A stretch of DNA of 32,333 bases from JAAXPZ01 sp965215705 (GTDB taxonomy: Bacteria > Campylobacterota > Campylobacteria > Campylobacterales > Sulfurovaceae): NCBI GenBank assembly GCA_965215705.1, contig CBDCEE010000015.1, positions 1 to 32,333 of the forward strand. The letters are read 5' to 3'. Shown piece by piece: positions 23,929-31,651 of this stretch; position 1 is the stretch's first letter, and each line of letters starts with the position of its first letter. Below the pieces are notes generated by a model. It was not told where the DNA came from, ran no database searches, and was given only the letters and a program-made list of their open reading frames with translations. The position numbers were made by a program, and so were the translations under genes.

Positions 23929-25157
23929 CTCAACACTCCTTGAAAATAACAGACTGCATACTCTGTTAAGTGAATACTGGCTTGCTTTGTCACATGTGTC
24001 AAAAAGTTTTCTTCAGCACTTGCATCCTCTACACGTGTCTTATCCAATACTGCAACTTGCATATCCAAGACTAGCAAGTCTTCTTCATGAATGTTCATAT
24101 TTTTTGTTGTCAAGTTAGCGACTAGACCATGCATAAGTCCATCTGCTTCCCAATATACAAGTGCTATATTTTTTATTTTTGGAGGCAGTACTCTTGGTCT
24201 ACCGGATGCTTTTGCCAGAATTTTTAAAATATGAAATATAGGATAAAAATGTCTATTTTCATTACTTGAAAAGCTGCCTTCCATAGAAGAGAAACAAAAG
24301 CTATGCAAGTTATGTTTGAGGGTTGTTGCCACAAAACCAACAATCCATGATGCACCAAATAGCCCACGATGTCTAGGGTCTTTTGAGCACATGGTCTCTC
24401 TTGTATTTAATTCATTTTCCCCGATAAAATCTCCATATGGATTACTTTGCAATGCTATGGTTGAAAGACCAAGTCTATAGGGAAGATACGCCCCTGTTTT
24501 CACTTGTGCATTCTCATATATAAACGGGAGCGATTCCAATGTTTGCATAACCGAAGCATCATCTGCATCATGTACCGTCGCACTATTACAGTGATAGATA
24601 AAACCTGCCAAATGAGAAGCAATTCCACATCTATTAAACTCTGTAAAATAGGTAAGGACACCACATCCCAAAAACTCTTTTTCAAAGTACCTATTCGCTA
24701 TGACAAGCGCCTGAGAAGGTGTTAGCAGAAGAGGAAAATCGCCTGTTGGCTGATAGCTTTTCAGATAACTTTTGGGCAAAGGAATAACATAGGTATTGGA
24801 TGGTAGTATGTTGGAAAGTTTGTTTAAAATACTGTCTGATCTTTCCTCATCATCTGGCAGAATGACCTCTATAACCAACTCATTTGTATCTTGGAATGTA
24901 TGTAGAATTTGGGACTTTGCATACCACTCTGTCTTCGTAGTATCTATCTTAATGATCTTTCTATCTGTAAGCACTATATTCTCGGCATTACCCCTATTAA
25001 TATCATAATGCTCATACAAAATAGGCATATTTTCTTCAACTACACTCTCTTTTACTTCTATTCTCTCTGCTTCATCCACACAATCAGATAAAATATTGAT
25101 GATTATCTCTTGTGTGATACTTTGATCACGTATCAATATATAAGGGAAAGATGTCAA
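23925..25157 (-). pseudogene. apnL: D-apionate lactonase-like protein (ApnL), 5' end cut off by IS21
   Basis: A 410-residue remnant of what I recall as a longer multidomain enzyme (about 600 residues: N-terminal domain, TIM barrel, small C-terminal domain). Matching barrel segments are VLTYFTEFNRCG, HDADDASVMQTLESLPF, RLGLSTIALQSNPYGDF and RHRGLFGASWIVGF. The frame remains open upstream of the TTG at 25157 through the IS21 inverted repeat, and the TTG itself lies in that repeat (25152-25179), so the native start has been lost. ApnL opens D-apionolactone to D-apionate. Whether the shortened product folds is unknown. No intact ribosome binding site is visible for the TTG. Confidence 0.68.
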
Positions 25158-25179
25158 CCGCGGAGTTAAAATAGGCAGT
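25152..25179 (+). repeat. IS21 inverted repeat, apnL side
   Basis: TGTCAACCGCGGAGTTAAAA continues TAGGCAGT. It matches the reverse complement of 27230-27257 with three mismatches. Read outward (minus strand) it ends in TTGACA, a consensus -35. Confidence 0.8.
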
Positions 25180-25235
25180 TTTTCGTAAGTTTTTTTTAAC
25201 GAAATGTAACCGTAAGCAACATCAATATTTTAGTC

Positions 25236-26033
25236 CTACTTTTTACTCTTTTTTGGTTCAAATTCATAAAGATCTGATCCATTCATTTCTTCCTCCTTTT
25301 TCTCTTTTAATCTGTAAGAATCTCCAAGTATATTTATCGCATGAGAATGGTGCAATAATCTATCTAAAATAGCTGTAGTAACTACCTTGTCATTTGCAAA
25401 GATACTACTCCATTGTGAGAAGACTAAATTAGAGGTAACAATGGTTGAGCCACGTTCATATCTGCGAGAGATAACTTGAAAGAAATGATGTGCGTCTTCT
25501 TTGCTCATAGGAAAGTAACCTATCTCATCAATGACAAGTAATGCAGGAGACATCACAGCCTGTCGTAAAAAAGCATCATAACGCTTCTCTTTCTTTGCTT
25601 GACTCATTTGAAGTATGAGATCAGAAGCTGTAATAAAGCGTGCTTTGACACGTTTCTGTACAGCTTGATATGCTAGTGCAATAGCAAGATGCGTTTTACC
25701 CACACCAGACTGACCCAGTAGAATGATGTTCTCTTTTCTTCTGACAAACTCCATAGTCGATAATTCTTCTATCTGTCTTCTGTTTACGCCTACTGTAAAA
25801 TCAAAGTCAAATTGTTCTAATGTTTTAATTGTGGGAAACCCAGCCATCTTGGTAAGTGTTGCTCTAGAGCGTTCAGCTTTAGAGTCAGATTCACTTTTAA
25901 GTACCTCATACAGATATTCACTATATTTCCAGCTCTCTTTGGCTGCACGGTTACTCAGCTCATGATGTGTTTTACAAAGAGAATTAAGTTTAAGTTCTTT
26001 ACACAAAGCTTCTATCTGCTCATTTATTGCCAT
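25236..26033 (-). CDS. istB: IS21 helper ATPase
   Basis: A 265-residue AAA+ protein related to DnaC, the target-selection and assembly factor for the IstA transposase. It has Walker A LLGQSGVGKTHLAIAL, Walker B LLVIDEIGYFP and sensor STIVTSNLVFSQW, all typical of IstB. It overlaps the istA stop by ten bases, giving translational coupling. The C-terminus is lysine- and glutamate-rich (KEKKEEEMNG, PKKSKK). Intact. Confidence 0.95.
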   Translation of the reverse strand: MAINEQIEALCKELKLNSLCKTHHELSNRAAKESWKYSEYLYEVLKSESDSKAERSRATLTKMAGFPTIKTLEQFDFDFTVGVNRRQIEELSTMEFVRRKENIILLGQSGVGKTHLAIALAYQAVQKRVKARFITASDLILQMSQAKKEKRYDAFLRQAVMSPALLVIDEIGYFPMSKEDAHHFFQVISRRYERGSTIVTSNLVFSQWSSIFANDKVVTTAILDRLLHHSHAINILGDSYRLKEKKEEEMNGSDLYEFEPKKSKK

Positions 26034-27130
26034 GATGCCCCTCCTGTAATAAGACTATACGTTAGTAAATATGCGATGGCAGCAGGAATGAACTCGTCAT
26101 AACTTTGTAAATCACGTTGAGGGATATGTATACGGGGTTTAGGTTTGACTATAGGCTCTTGTGTTATACTTTTAGACGTTGCTTTTAATGGGTGGATACC
26201 GTTATATGGCTTCGGCACAGGCAGCAGCTGTAACTGCTCCTGTGCAAGTAAATCAAATGGTTTTTGTAGTAAAGTCTGATGTATTCTCGCATTGGCAGTA
26301 TAGTCTAACCAATCCATCACTTCAGCGTTTGCGTTCTCTTTATTCATCGTGTATCCCATCATGGACAATCGTACTTTAAAAGTGTTATGAAAGCTGTATC
26401 TCAGATAATGGTTAAATCGTTCTACTTTACCTTTGGTTTGTGGTCTGTAGGGTTTACACACTTTAAGTTCCATACCGCAGTGTTTGGCAAAGTCACGGAA
26501 TTGTTCATTGAATTTGTGTTTGCCTCTGCCATAGACATTACGTTTGAGAATAACAGTCTTCATATTGTCATAGAGACCTTCTTGTGGAACACCACCAAAG
26601 TAGGAGAAGGCATTCATATGACAATTGATGAGCGTATCTACTTTCTCATCTGTAACATACTCCACATACGATGCTCTTGAGTATCCCATCGTAGCCACAA
26701 AGGCAGATAGCCCATCTTTAGGAAACTCTATCCAATCGACTTGCATCTGCTTACCTTTGGCTGTTTCAAAGTTTACTAAAGGCTCTTCATCTTCAACTTT
26801 ACGTCTAAGTTCATGCCTTTGCATATTCTCTTGCATCCAACGAAGGGAACCACTATACCCCATCTTTTGGATTTCTTTATAGATAGAGCTTGAGGGAATA
26901 TGTACATCTAACTTATGTGCCTCCTCTAGCATTCTTGCAATATGAGGAAGATACGCATCTACTGTGGTACTGGTAGCTTCTCTTTTTATGGCAGGAATGT
27001 GACCTTCTGGTAATTTGGCGTACTTTGAAACAGTATCTCGACTCAGCCCAAGTTTACGTGCAATAGCACTCTTACTTAAGCCCTCTTTTATCATCTTGTG
27101 GATCATTTTTACTTCACCTTTTTTAAGCAT
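26024..27130 (-). CDS. istA: IS21 transposase
   Basis: A 368-residue DDE transposase, of the shorter IstA type. It begins MLKKGEVKMIHKMIKEGLSK, a helix-turn-helix (SAIARKLGLSRDTVSKYAKL), then a second DNA-binding part and the rve catalytic core: MQVDWIEFPKDG (first Asp), YDNMKTVIL (second Asp) and PQTKGKVERFNHYLR (Glu). ATG 27130 follows AGAAGGAGATTT; an earlier in-frame ATG at 27151 lacks a ribosome binding site. No frameshift is present, so the element may be active. Confidence 0.93.
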   Translation of the reverse strand: MLKKGEVKMIHKMIKEGLSKSAIARKLGLSRDTVSKYAKLPEGHIPAIKREATSTTVDAYLPHIARMLEEAHKLDVHIPSSSIYKEIQKMGYSGSLRWMQENMQRHELRRKVEDEEPLVNFETAKGKQMQVDWIEFPKDGLSAFVATMGYSRASYVEYVTDEKVDTLINCHMNAFSYFGGVPQEGLYDNMKTVILKRNVYGRGKHKFNEQFRDFAKHCGMELKVCKPYRPQTKGKVERFNHYLRYSFHNTFKVRLSMMGYTMNKENANAEVMDWLDYTANARIHQTLLQKPFDLLAQEQLQLLPVPKPYNGIHPLKATSKSITQEPIVKPKPRIHIPQRDLQSYDEFIPAAIAYLLTYSLITGGASWQ

Positions 27131-27229
27131 AAATCTCCTTCTAAAATACATTAGAAAAAGACTCTAACAGATTTACTCTGTTCCTTTGGCTTTTTGGTTG
27201 TAAAAACTACTCTTTTAGCAGTCTTTTAT

Positions 27230-27257
27230 ACTGCCTATTTTAGCACCGCGGGTGACA
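27230..27257 (-). repeat. IS21 inverted repeat, istA side
   Basis: On the minus strand TGTCACCCGCGGTGCTAAAA continues TAGGCAGT. It is the partner of 25152-25179. It supplies the stop codon (TAG) of the truncated gene 27235-27945. Confidence 0.8.
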
Positions 27258-27945
27258 ATAAATTTCCCATTCCTAATGATTTAATACGGTTTAAGTCTGA
27301 TTGTGTTGCTATACCTTCATTTTTCATTGCAAGTAATAGATTATTTTCATAATAAGTGTTAAATTCTTTGTCTAATGACTTATTATATTCATTTACTTTT
27401 GTATTTGTGTCTATACTTTTTATATTTTCTACTATTTGTTTGTAAGTCTTATTTTCTTTTAATGGTTTTGTTTTAGTATCAAGATTAAAATACTGTTCTA
27501 ACTTGTCCTGTGCTTTTTGAATATCGACCTGGAACAGTCTAACATCTTGTAACCAATATAAAAACTCACTCGGTAGTTGGTCTTCTATTTCATTTTCTAA
27601 CTCAATATCGAAGTTTTTAACCTGTAATAATATTTTAGTTAATTGTTTTTCTAAGTCCTGTTTAGTATGGTTTTCTTTTTCTTTCCATAGATTATATAGA
27701 CTTTCTAACGTTTTAACTTCACTTTCTGTTAATCCTCCAGGAATGTACTCTATTCTATCGATTACATATCTTGCATATCTCTTTTTTCTTGAGATTATAC
27801 CTTCTAAAAAACTCTTAAAATTTTGTTCTTGCTGTTCAATATCTTCTTTATCTATTAGTTCTAACGCTTCATAACATCTTTTTTCTAATGCTTGAGATTG
27901 GAAAAAATCGAGATCAGTATCTAAGTTCCAGGCTTGCTTAAGCAT
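27235..27945 (-). pseudogene. Hypothetical protein, 3' end replaced by IS21
   Basis: Native codons run from ATG 27945 to about 27258; the last residues (SPAVLK and stop) are encoded by the IS21 inverted repeat. The remaining 228 or so residues are helical and highly charged (glutamate and lysine), with coiled-coil-like stretches such as LWKEKENHTKQDLEKQLTKI. I recognise no family. It is the last of a compact AT-rich series with the 73- and 125-residue proteins upstream (2-3 base gaps), suggesting a single operon of a mobile element. Confidence 0.6.
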
Positions 27946-27947
27946 TT

Positions 27948-28169
27948 TTATTGCTTTTTGTTTATTGATTCTCGTTCATTTATTTCTTTTAGATCTTCAT
28001 AATTTCTAATGATTTGTTTTCTAGTGTTTCTATTTACATTTTCGTTTTTGCTAAGTTGTTCTGATATGACTTTAAGCATCTTATCTAAATATTGTTCACT
28101 AACATCATCTTGGTTTAATTTTTGTAATACTTTTTCATACTCTTTTCTTAATTGTGTTTTGTAGTTCAT
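27948..28169 (-). CDS. Small hypothetical protein of the AT-rich cluster
   Basis: A 73-residue, very hydrophilic, probably all-helical protein (YKTQLRKEYEKVLQKLNQDD, then RKQIIRNYEDLKEINERES). No known domain. It starts three bases after the preceding gene's stop and ends two bases before the next gene, so it is translated from the same message. Composition and spacing match its neighbours, which supports it being real. Confidence 0.5.
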   Translation of the reverse strand: MNYKTQLRKEYEKVLQKLNQDDVSEQYLDKMLKVISEQLSKNENVNRNTRKQIIRNYEDLKEINERESINKKQ

Positions 28170-28172
28170 TTT

Positions 28173-28550
28173 TTATTGCTCCTGTAAATGTTTTAATAGA
28201 TCTTTAGTATCACCTATAAATGATTCTTTTAATCTACTGTTCTCTTGTTTTAATTGGTCGTTTTCAGTCATAAGTTCATCATATTTAACTTCTTGTTCTC
28301 TTGTTAAAAGTTCATATTTAAGTAATCCAGTAGTTACATTCAATAGCTTTATCTTCTGGTCTATTGTAATATCAGTATTTTTAAGTAATGAATTAAGTAT
28401 CTCGTTTGTTGTTTCTAAAGGTGTTATCCCAACTTCATTAAGTCTTTGTAGTGATTCTTTTACAATAGTCTTTTTGTTTTTACTGCCGGCTGGCCTACCT
28501 TTGCCGAACTTATTCCCTTTTTTGAATTGGCCATTATTTTGTATTTCCAT
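28173..28550 (-). CDS. Small protein with a KGRPAGSKNKKT motif
   Basis: 125 residues. The N-terminus reads NGQFKKGNKFGKGRPAGSKN, the glycine/lysine-rich motif seen at the start of many phage- and plasmid-encoded proteins (DUF5681-like, some near terminase small subunits), thought to contact nucleic acid. The middle is helical and the C-terminus (about 85-115) is a coiled coil (YDELMTENDQLKQENSRLKE). Function unknown; a DNA-binding role for a mobile element is inferred. Confidence 0.6.
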   Translation of the reverse strand: MEIQNNGQFKKGNKFGKGRPAGSKNKKTIVKESLQRLNEVGITPLETTNEILNSLLKNTDITIDQKIKLLNVTTGLLKYELLTREQEVKYDELMTENDQLKQENSRLKESFIGDTKDLLKHLQEQ

Positions 28551-28553
28551 TAT

Positions 28554-28715
28554 TTACATACTCTTTATGAATTTTTTAATCTTATCTATTGTAGATTTAT
28601 CGTTTTTAATTGCATTTAAGATTACTTGAATATAAATATCTTTCTTACTCATTTCTTTTGTTATTTCGCCTTGTTCTAATGATTTTAATAATCGTGATTT
28701 TTCAATACCTGTCAT
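28554..28715 (-). CDS. 53-residue protein with a strong ribosome binding site
   Basis: ATG 28715 follows AAAAGGAGAACATC, the best Shine-Dalgarno of the region, and gives MTGIEKSRLLKSLEQGEITK with a stop at 28554. The product is basic and helical with no recognised family. It ends just before the 125-residue protein, so it is probably the first gene of that operon. Confidence 0.55.
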   Translation of the reverse strand: MTGIEKSRLLKSLEQGEITKEMSKKDIYIQVILNAIKNDKSTIDKIKKFIKSM

Positions 28716-28984
28716 GATGTTCTCCTTTTATATTATTTATAAAAGAATAAATAAGCCGATATTTTAACGGGTCATTTTTTATATATCCTAGTGTTTATAA
28801 TGTTTTAGGATTTTTAAGGGAGCGTTATTTTATATATAGTAGTATCTCTAAAATTAATTTTTATAAATAATATTGAAGCTGGTTAATACTACTCCACTTT
28901 TAGCCAGCCAAACTCTTTAAATTTTTCATATAAATAGTTTATATAAGCAGTTTTTACCCCTATACGTTTAACTGCTTATATTAT
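28716..28984. other. AT-rich intergenic region with a long palindrome
   Basis: No gene is seen. The stretch carries the promoter region for the operon below and the inverted repeat at 28941-28981. It is very AT-rich, as expected of a replication origin or a regulatory region, but no iterons were recognised. Confidence 0.4.
28941..28981 (-). repeat. 11-bp perfect inverted repeat after the polymerase-like gene
   Basis: ATATAAGCAGT (28941-28951) and ACTGCTTATAT (28971-28981) with a 19-base loop, beginning four bases beyond the stop of the gene 28985-30271. It may be a terminator without a clean T-run, or a structured site such as an origin. Confidence 0.5.
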
Positions 28985-30271
28985 CTAAATTAAAGGTTCT
29001 ATATCTATATCTGTTACTCTTATTTTTCTAAATTCTTGTCTAATATCTTCTTCAAAAATATTTTTTTTACTTAATTTTTTTAATTCGTTTTTATGAATAT
29101 AAATTGCGTCATGTAACTTTATATAGTTATTTGAGATACCAAATTTTTCTTTTAATATTTGAACTTCTGTATCTAAAAATTTTGATTCCCAAGATTGATA
29201 AAAATAAGCTATTCTTGTATTTTTTCTTGTTTTACTTTTTTTATATTGAACATTTATATCTTTACCATGAATACTTAAAATATCTGTATTTTTTGAAATA
29301 GTTGTAATTCTTGTTTTTAAGAACTCATCTAGCGTATCCATTAAAATTTTAACTTCTTGAATTAAATCTTTAATAATTTCATTATTATAAAAATAGTGTT
29401 TTAAAGATTCATAATTAGTATTCAATATCTCACTAACTTCTTTTAAAATATCATTAGTAGCATTTTTACCTTTTATATTAGGCTTAGAACCAAAAAATAA
29501 TGAAGTTAAGAATTTCTTACTATATTTCAATTTATCTTCTTTTAAAATAGATTTATCACTTAAAAATATTACTTCACCGATATAACTTCTCACATCTTTT
29601 TTATTAGTAATAACTTCATTTACTAATTTCAATTTTTTATTACCTAAACCCATATAATACTGATATAAAAAATTAGGTGCAGCAGCATCTAAATCAAACT
29701 CTGTATATTCAGTTAATAAATTATCTCTAACACGTTTATCTAACATTCCAATAAATGTAAAATATCTTTTTGTTTCAGCTTGTGTATATTCAATTTTAAC
29801 TTTAATATTTTTATTTCTTGTTTTTAAATGACTCTCAAAATAAACCCATGCCTTTATAAACGACCTTATTTCATCAATTAAAGATTTTCTTGTTCTATAT
29901 GGGTATTTTAAAATCATTTTATTCAAAGAATAATCATTAACTTTAGACAAAAAAAAGTTTTTTAATATCTCTTTATCAAATTTACACTCTACAATATCAA
30001 CAATATCACTATCAATATTTTTATCTAAATCAACATAATTTTCTTTAATTAATTTAAGAACTTTTGTATTATCAAGTTTCAACAATCTTTTATGATAAAG
30101 ATTAAAGATATAATCACTAATAGAATATTCAGCAACACGTTTATTATTACTGAACTTAAAACCTTTGTTTAATCTAGTAAAAAATAAATGTATAATTTCA
30201 CTCTCTATTAAAGTATATTTATCTAACTTATTAATTACATTTACATTCTTATTCAAGTCAATATCATGCAA
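28985..30271 (-). CDS. Small palm-domain polymerase-like protein (family A DNA polymerase / phage RNA polymerase type)
   Basis: A 428-residue protein with, in order, motif A-like TEFDLDAAAPNFLYQYY (D193/D195), motif B-like KKFLTSLFFGSKPNIKG (K253, FFG 259-261) and motif C-like YIKLHDAIYIH (H387, D388), preceded by FYQSWESKFLD, a pattern seen in single-subunit phage RNA polymerases and family A DNA polymerases. It is much shorter than either family's usual proteins, lacking exonuclease or large N-terminal domains. It probably replicates or primes the mobile element. The start is TTG 30271, overlapping the preceding small gene by 19 bases. The assignment is by motif reading only. Confidence 0.5.
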   Translation of the reverse strand: MHDIDLNKNVNVINKLDKYTLIESEIIHLFFTRLNKGFKFSNNKRVAEYSISDYIFNLYHKRLLKLDNTKVLKLIKENYVDLDKNIDSDIVDIVECKFDKEILKNFFLSKVNDYSLNKMILKYPYRTRKSLIDEIRSFIKAWVYFESHLKTRNKNIKVKIEYTQAETKRYFTFIGMLDKRVRDNLLTEYTEFDLDAAAPNFLYQYYMGLGNKKLKLVNEVITNKKDVRSYIGEVIFLSDKSILKEDKLKYSKKFLTSLFFGSKPNIKGKNATNDILKEVSEILNTNYESLKHYFYNNEIIKDLIQEVKILMDTLDEFLKTRITTISKNTDILSIHGKDINVQYKKSKTRKNTRIAYFYQSWESKFLDTEVQILKEKFGISNNYIKLHDAIYIHKNELKKLSKKNIFEEDIRQEFRKIRVTDIDIEPLI

Positions 30272-30483
30272 ATAAGATTATAATTTCTATCCCCTAAAAA
30301 ATTAATAAATTCAAACTTAGAAACAAACACCTCTTTACTATTATACACAAGTAAATAATTCATCAAATTAACTAATCTATCAATAAAATCAATACCCCTA
30401 CGCTTCTTTACTAATTTATCAACAATCTTTATATTATTTAACTCTAAATAGGTTAATAAATCATCTCTATCTAATATCTTCAT
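30253..30483 (-). CDS. Small hypothetical protein upstream of the polymerase-like gene
   Basis: A 76-residue soluble protein (MKILDRDDLLTYLELNNIKI, then LVKKRRGIDFIDRLVNLMNY). No family recognised. The first part looks like a small helix-turn-helix-like or winged element (RDDLLTYLELNNIKIVDKLVKKRRG), but this is weak. Its end overlaps the TTG start of the polymerase-like gene, suggesting coupled translation. Confidence 0.45.
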   Translation of the reverse strand: MKILDRDDLLTYLELNNIKIVDKLVKKRRGIDFIDRLVNLMNYLLVYNSKEVFVSKFEFINFLGDRNYNLICMILT

Positions 30484-30790
30484 ATAAAATCACTCCACTA
30501 CATTTTATAATATTTATACTATATCTATAAAACACATAGCTTCGCTTACATTTATTTTAATCCACTTATATTTTAAATTAATTTATATAATATCTTTATA
30601 TCTATATCACTTTCTATTACTTCTATTATATTTTTTTTAATATCTTAATTATATATAAGCGAGGTCTTTTTTTTGCCTATTTTAACCAAAAGTAAGGTCT
30701 TTCTAGTTTTTTAGTCAAAAACACTTTTTACAAAAAGTGCGATTTTTTTATTTACTTAGTATTTCTATTATATTTTTTAAATATATATCA
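30484..30790. other. Very AT-rich intergenic region
   Basis: No gene is recognisable. It separates the plasmid-like cluster from the exopolysaccharide-linked genes. It contains a bidirectional terminator-like hairpin (30722-30739) and two copies of AGGTCTTT (about 30662 and 30695). Confidence 0.5.
30722..30739 (-). terminator. Bidirectional terminator-like hairpin
   Basis: CACTTTTT (30722-30729) and AAAAAGTG (30732-30739) are perfectly complementary. A run of seven Ts follows on the plus strand (30743-30749) and TTTTT on the minus strand. It lies about 50 bases after the stop of gene 30791-31105, which it probably terminates. Confidence 0.6.
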
Positions 30791-31105
30791 TTACCCTTTT
30801 TTAATTATCTCAAGTAATTCTTTTTCAAACTTCTCATCACCATCTTTAAAAAATGTAACTCTATCTACAAATCTTACTAACTCTTTAGATCTTGCTTTTA
30901 TCACTTTTACAAGCTCTTCATTTATCTTTTTTTGGTCATCTTTTATATCTGATATATTAAAATCACAATAATCATCTTGAGTTAAAAATAACCTCATAGT
31001 ATCGCCATCTTGCATTATCACTAAGGGTTCTTTTCTATCTTTAGTTTTGTAATAAATCACTAAAGGCACTATCATAATGATTAGTGCTATTACTGTACCT
31101 ATCAT
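30791..31105 (-). CDS. Small single-pass membrane protein, paralogue of 31327-31650
   Basis: 104 residues: one N-terminal membrane helix (MIGTVIALIIMIVPLVIYY), then a charged cytoplasmic-type domain with MRLFLTQDDYCDFNISDIKD and FEKELLEIIKKG. The domain aligns along its whole length with the protein encoded at 31327-31650 (RLYLLLSDDNYMDFDISNVK ... FEEELLSILK), so the two arose by duplication. I know of no family. ATG 31105 overlaps the upstream gene's stop by four bases. Position suggests a role linked to exopolysaccharide synthesis. Confidence 0.6.
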   Translation of the reverse strand: MIGTVIALIIMIVPLVIYYKTKDRKEPLVIMQDGDTMRLFLTQDDYCDFNISDIKDDQKKINEELVKVIKARSKELVRFVDRVTFFKDGDEKFEKELLEIIKKG

Positions 31106-31311
31106 GATTTATCCTTAGTCAATCTAAATACAATCAAGCCAATAAATATAAACACAAATCCTACAAAATAAATATTCACACCTATTTGATTTAATATATT
31201 ATTGAGATCTTTATTGAATAGTGGATTTAATTCAAAGTAATATAAAGAACTTAATCCAATTACTACTATAAGATAAATCTTTCTTATTTCAAAATTTGTA
31301 TTATCTACCAT
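31102..31311 (-). CDS. Small two-helix membrane protein
   Basis: 69 residues with two hydrophobic segments (about 11-25, KIYLIVVIGLSSLYYF, and 43-63, VNIYFVGFVFIFIGLIVFRL). It ends in a short basic tail. No family recognised. It overlaps the next gene by four bases and lies between the two paralogous single-pass proteins, so the three form one unit behind the sugar transferase gene. Confidence 0.55.
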   Translation of the reverse strand: MVDNTNFEIRKIYLIVVIGLSSLYYFELNPLFNKDLNNILNQIGVNIYFVGFVFIFIGLIVFRLTKDKS

Positions 31312-31326
31312 CTTATTGTCCTTGTA

Positions 31327-31650
31327 CTATGAATGTTTTAAAATAGATAATAACTCTTCTTCAAAATCATTATTAGCTGAACCTATGATATTAACATCTT
31401 CTATTAAATTTTTTAATTCAAAAGCTCGTGATTTTACAATATCTTTAATAGTATCATTTAGATCTTCATCTTTTACATTACTAATATCAAAATCCATATA
31501 ATTATCATCTGATAATAATAGATAAAGTCTTTTTTCATCTTTGTTTATAAAGATCTTTAAAATATCTCTTGTTTTTTGTTTTGACAATCCCCAAAAGAAT
31601 AAACCAAAAAATAGTACCAAAAATATTATTATACCAATTATCCAACTCAT
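31327..31650 (-). CDS. Small single-pass membrane protein, paralogue of 30791-31105
   Basis: 107 residues from ATG 31650, one base after the sugar transferase stop; an upstream in-frame start lies inside that gene and is less likely because GAAAGG precedes 31650. One membrane helix (SWIIGIIIFLVLFFGLFFWG) is followed by a domain with RLYLLLSDDNYMDFDISNVK, matching its paralogue. The stretch beginning at 31560 (KIFINKDEKRLYLLL) is predicted beta-rich. Function unknown. Confidence 0.6.
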   Translation of the reverse strand: MSWIIGIIIFLVLFFGLFFWGLSKQKTRDILKIFINKDEKRLYLLLSDDNYMDFDISNVKDEDLNDTIKDIVKSRAFELKNLIEDVNIIGSANNDFEEELLSILKHS

Positions 31651-31651
31651 T

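Larger units (their letters stand above)
25152..27257 (-). mobile_element. IS21-family insertion sequence (istA-istB)
   Basis: A 2.1-kb element with both IS21 genes in the usual order and 28-bp terminal inverted repeats that begin TGTCA. Flanking bases differ (GGGAAAGA on the left, ATAAATTT on the right), so no 4-8 bp target duplication is present. Both adjoining genes are truncated by the element. This points to an IS-mediated deletion or recombination between two copies. istA and istB look intact. Confidence 0.88.

Noticed and set aside
30674..30684. TGCCTATTTTA, identical to the inner part of the IS21 inverted repeat
   Set aside because: Only 11 bases match, the CCGCGG and TGTCA parts are absent, and chance matches are plausible in such AT-rich DNA; not called an IS end.
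27258..30790. CRISPR array or iteron repeats in the AT-rich part
   Set aside because: No regularly spaced direct repeats are visible; only single palindromes and short AT-rich similarities.
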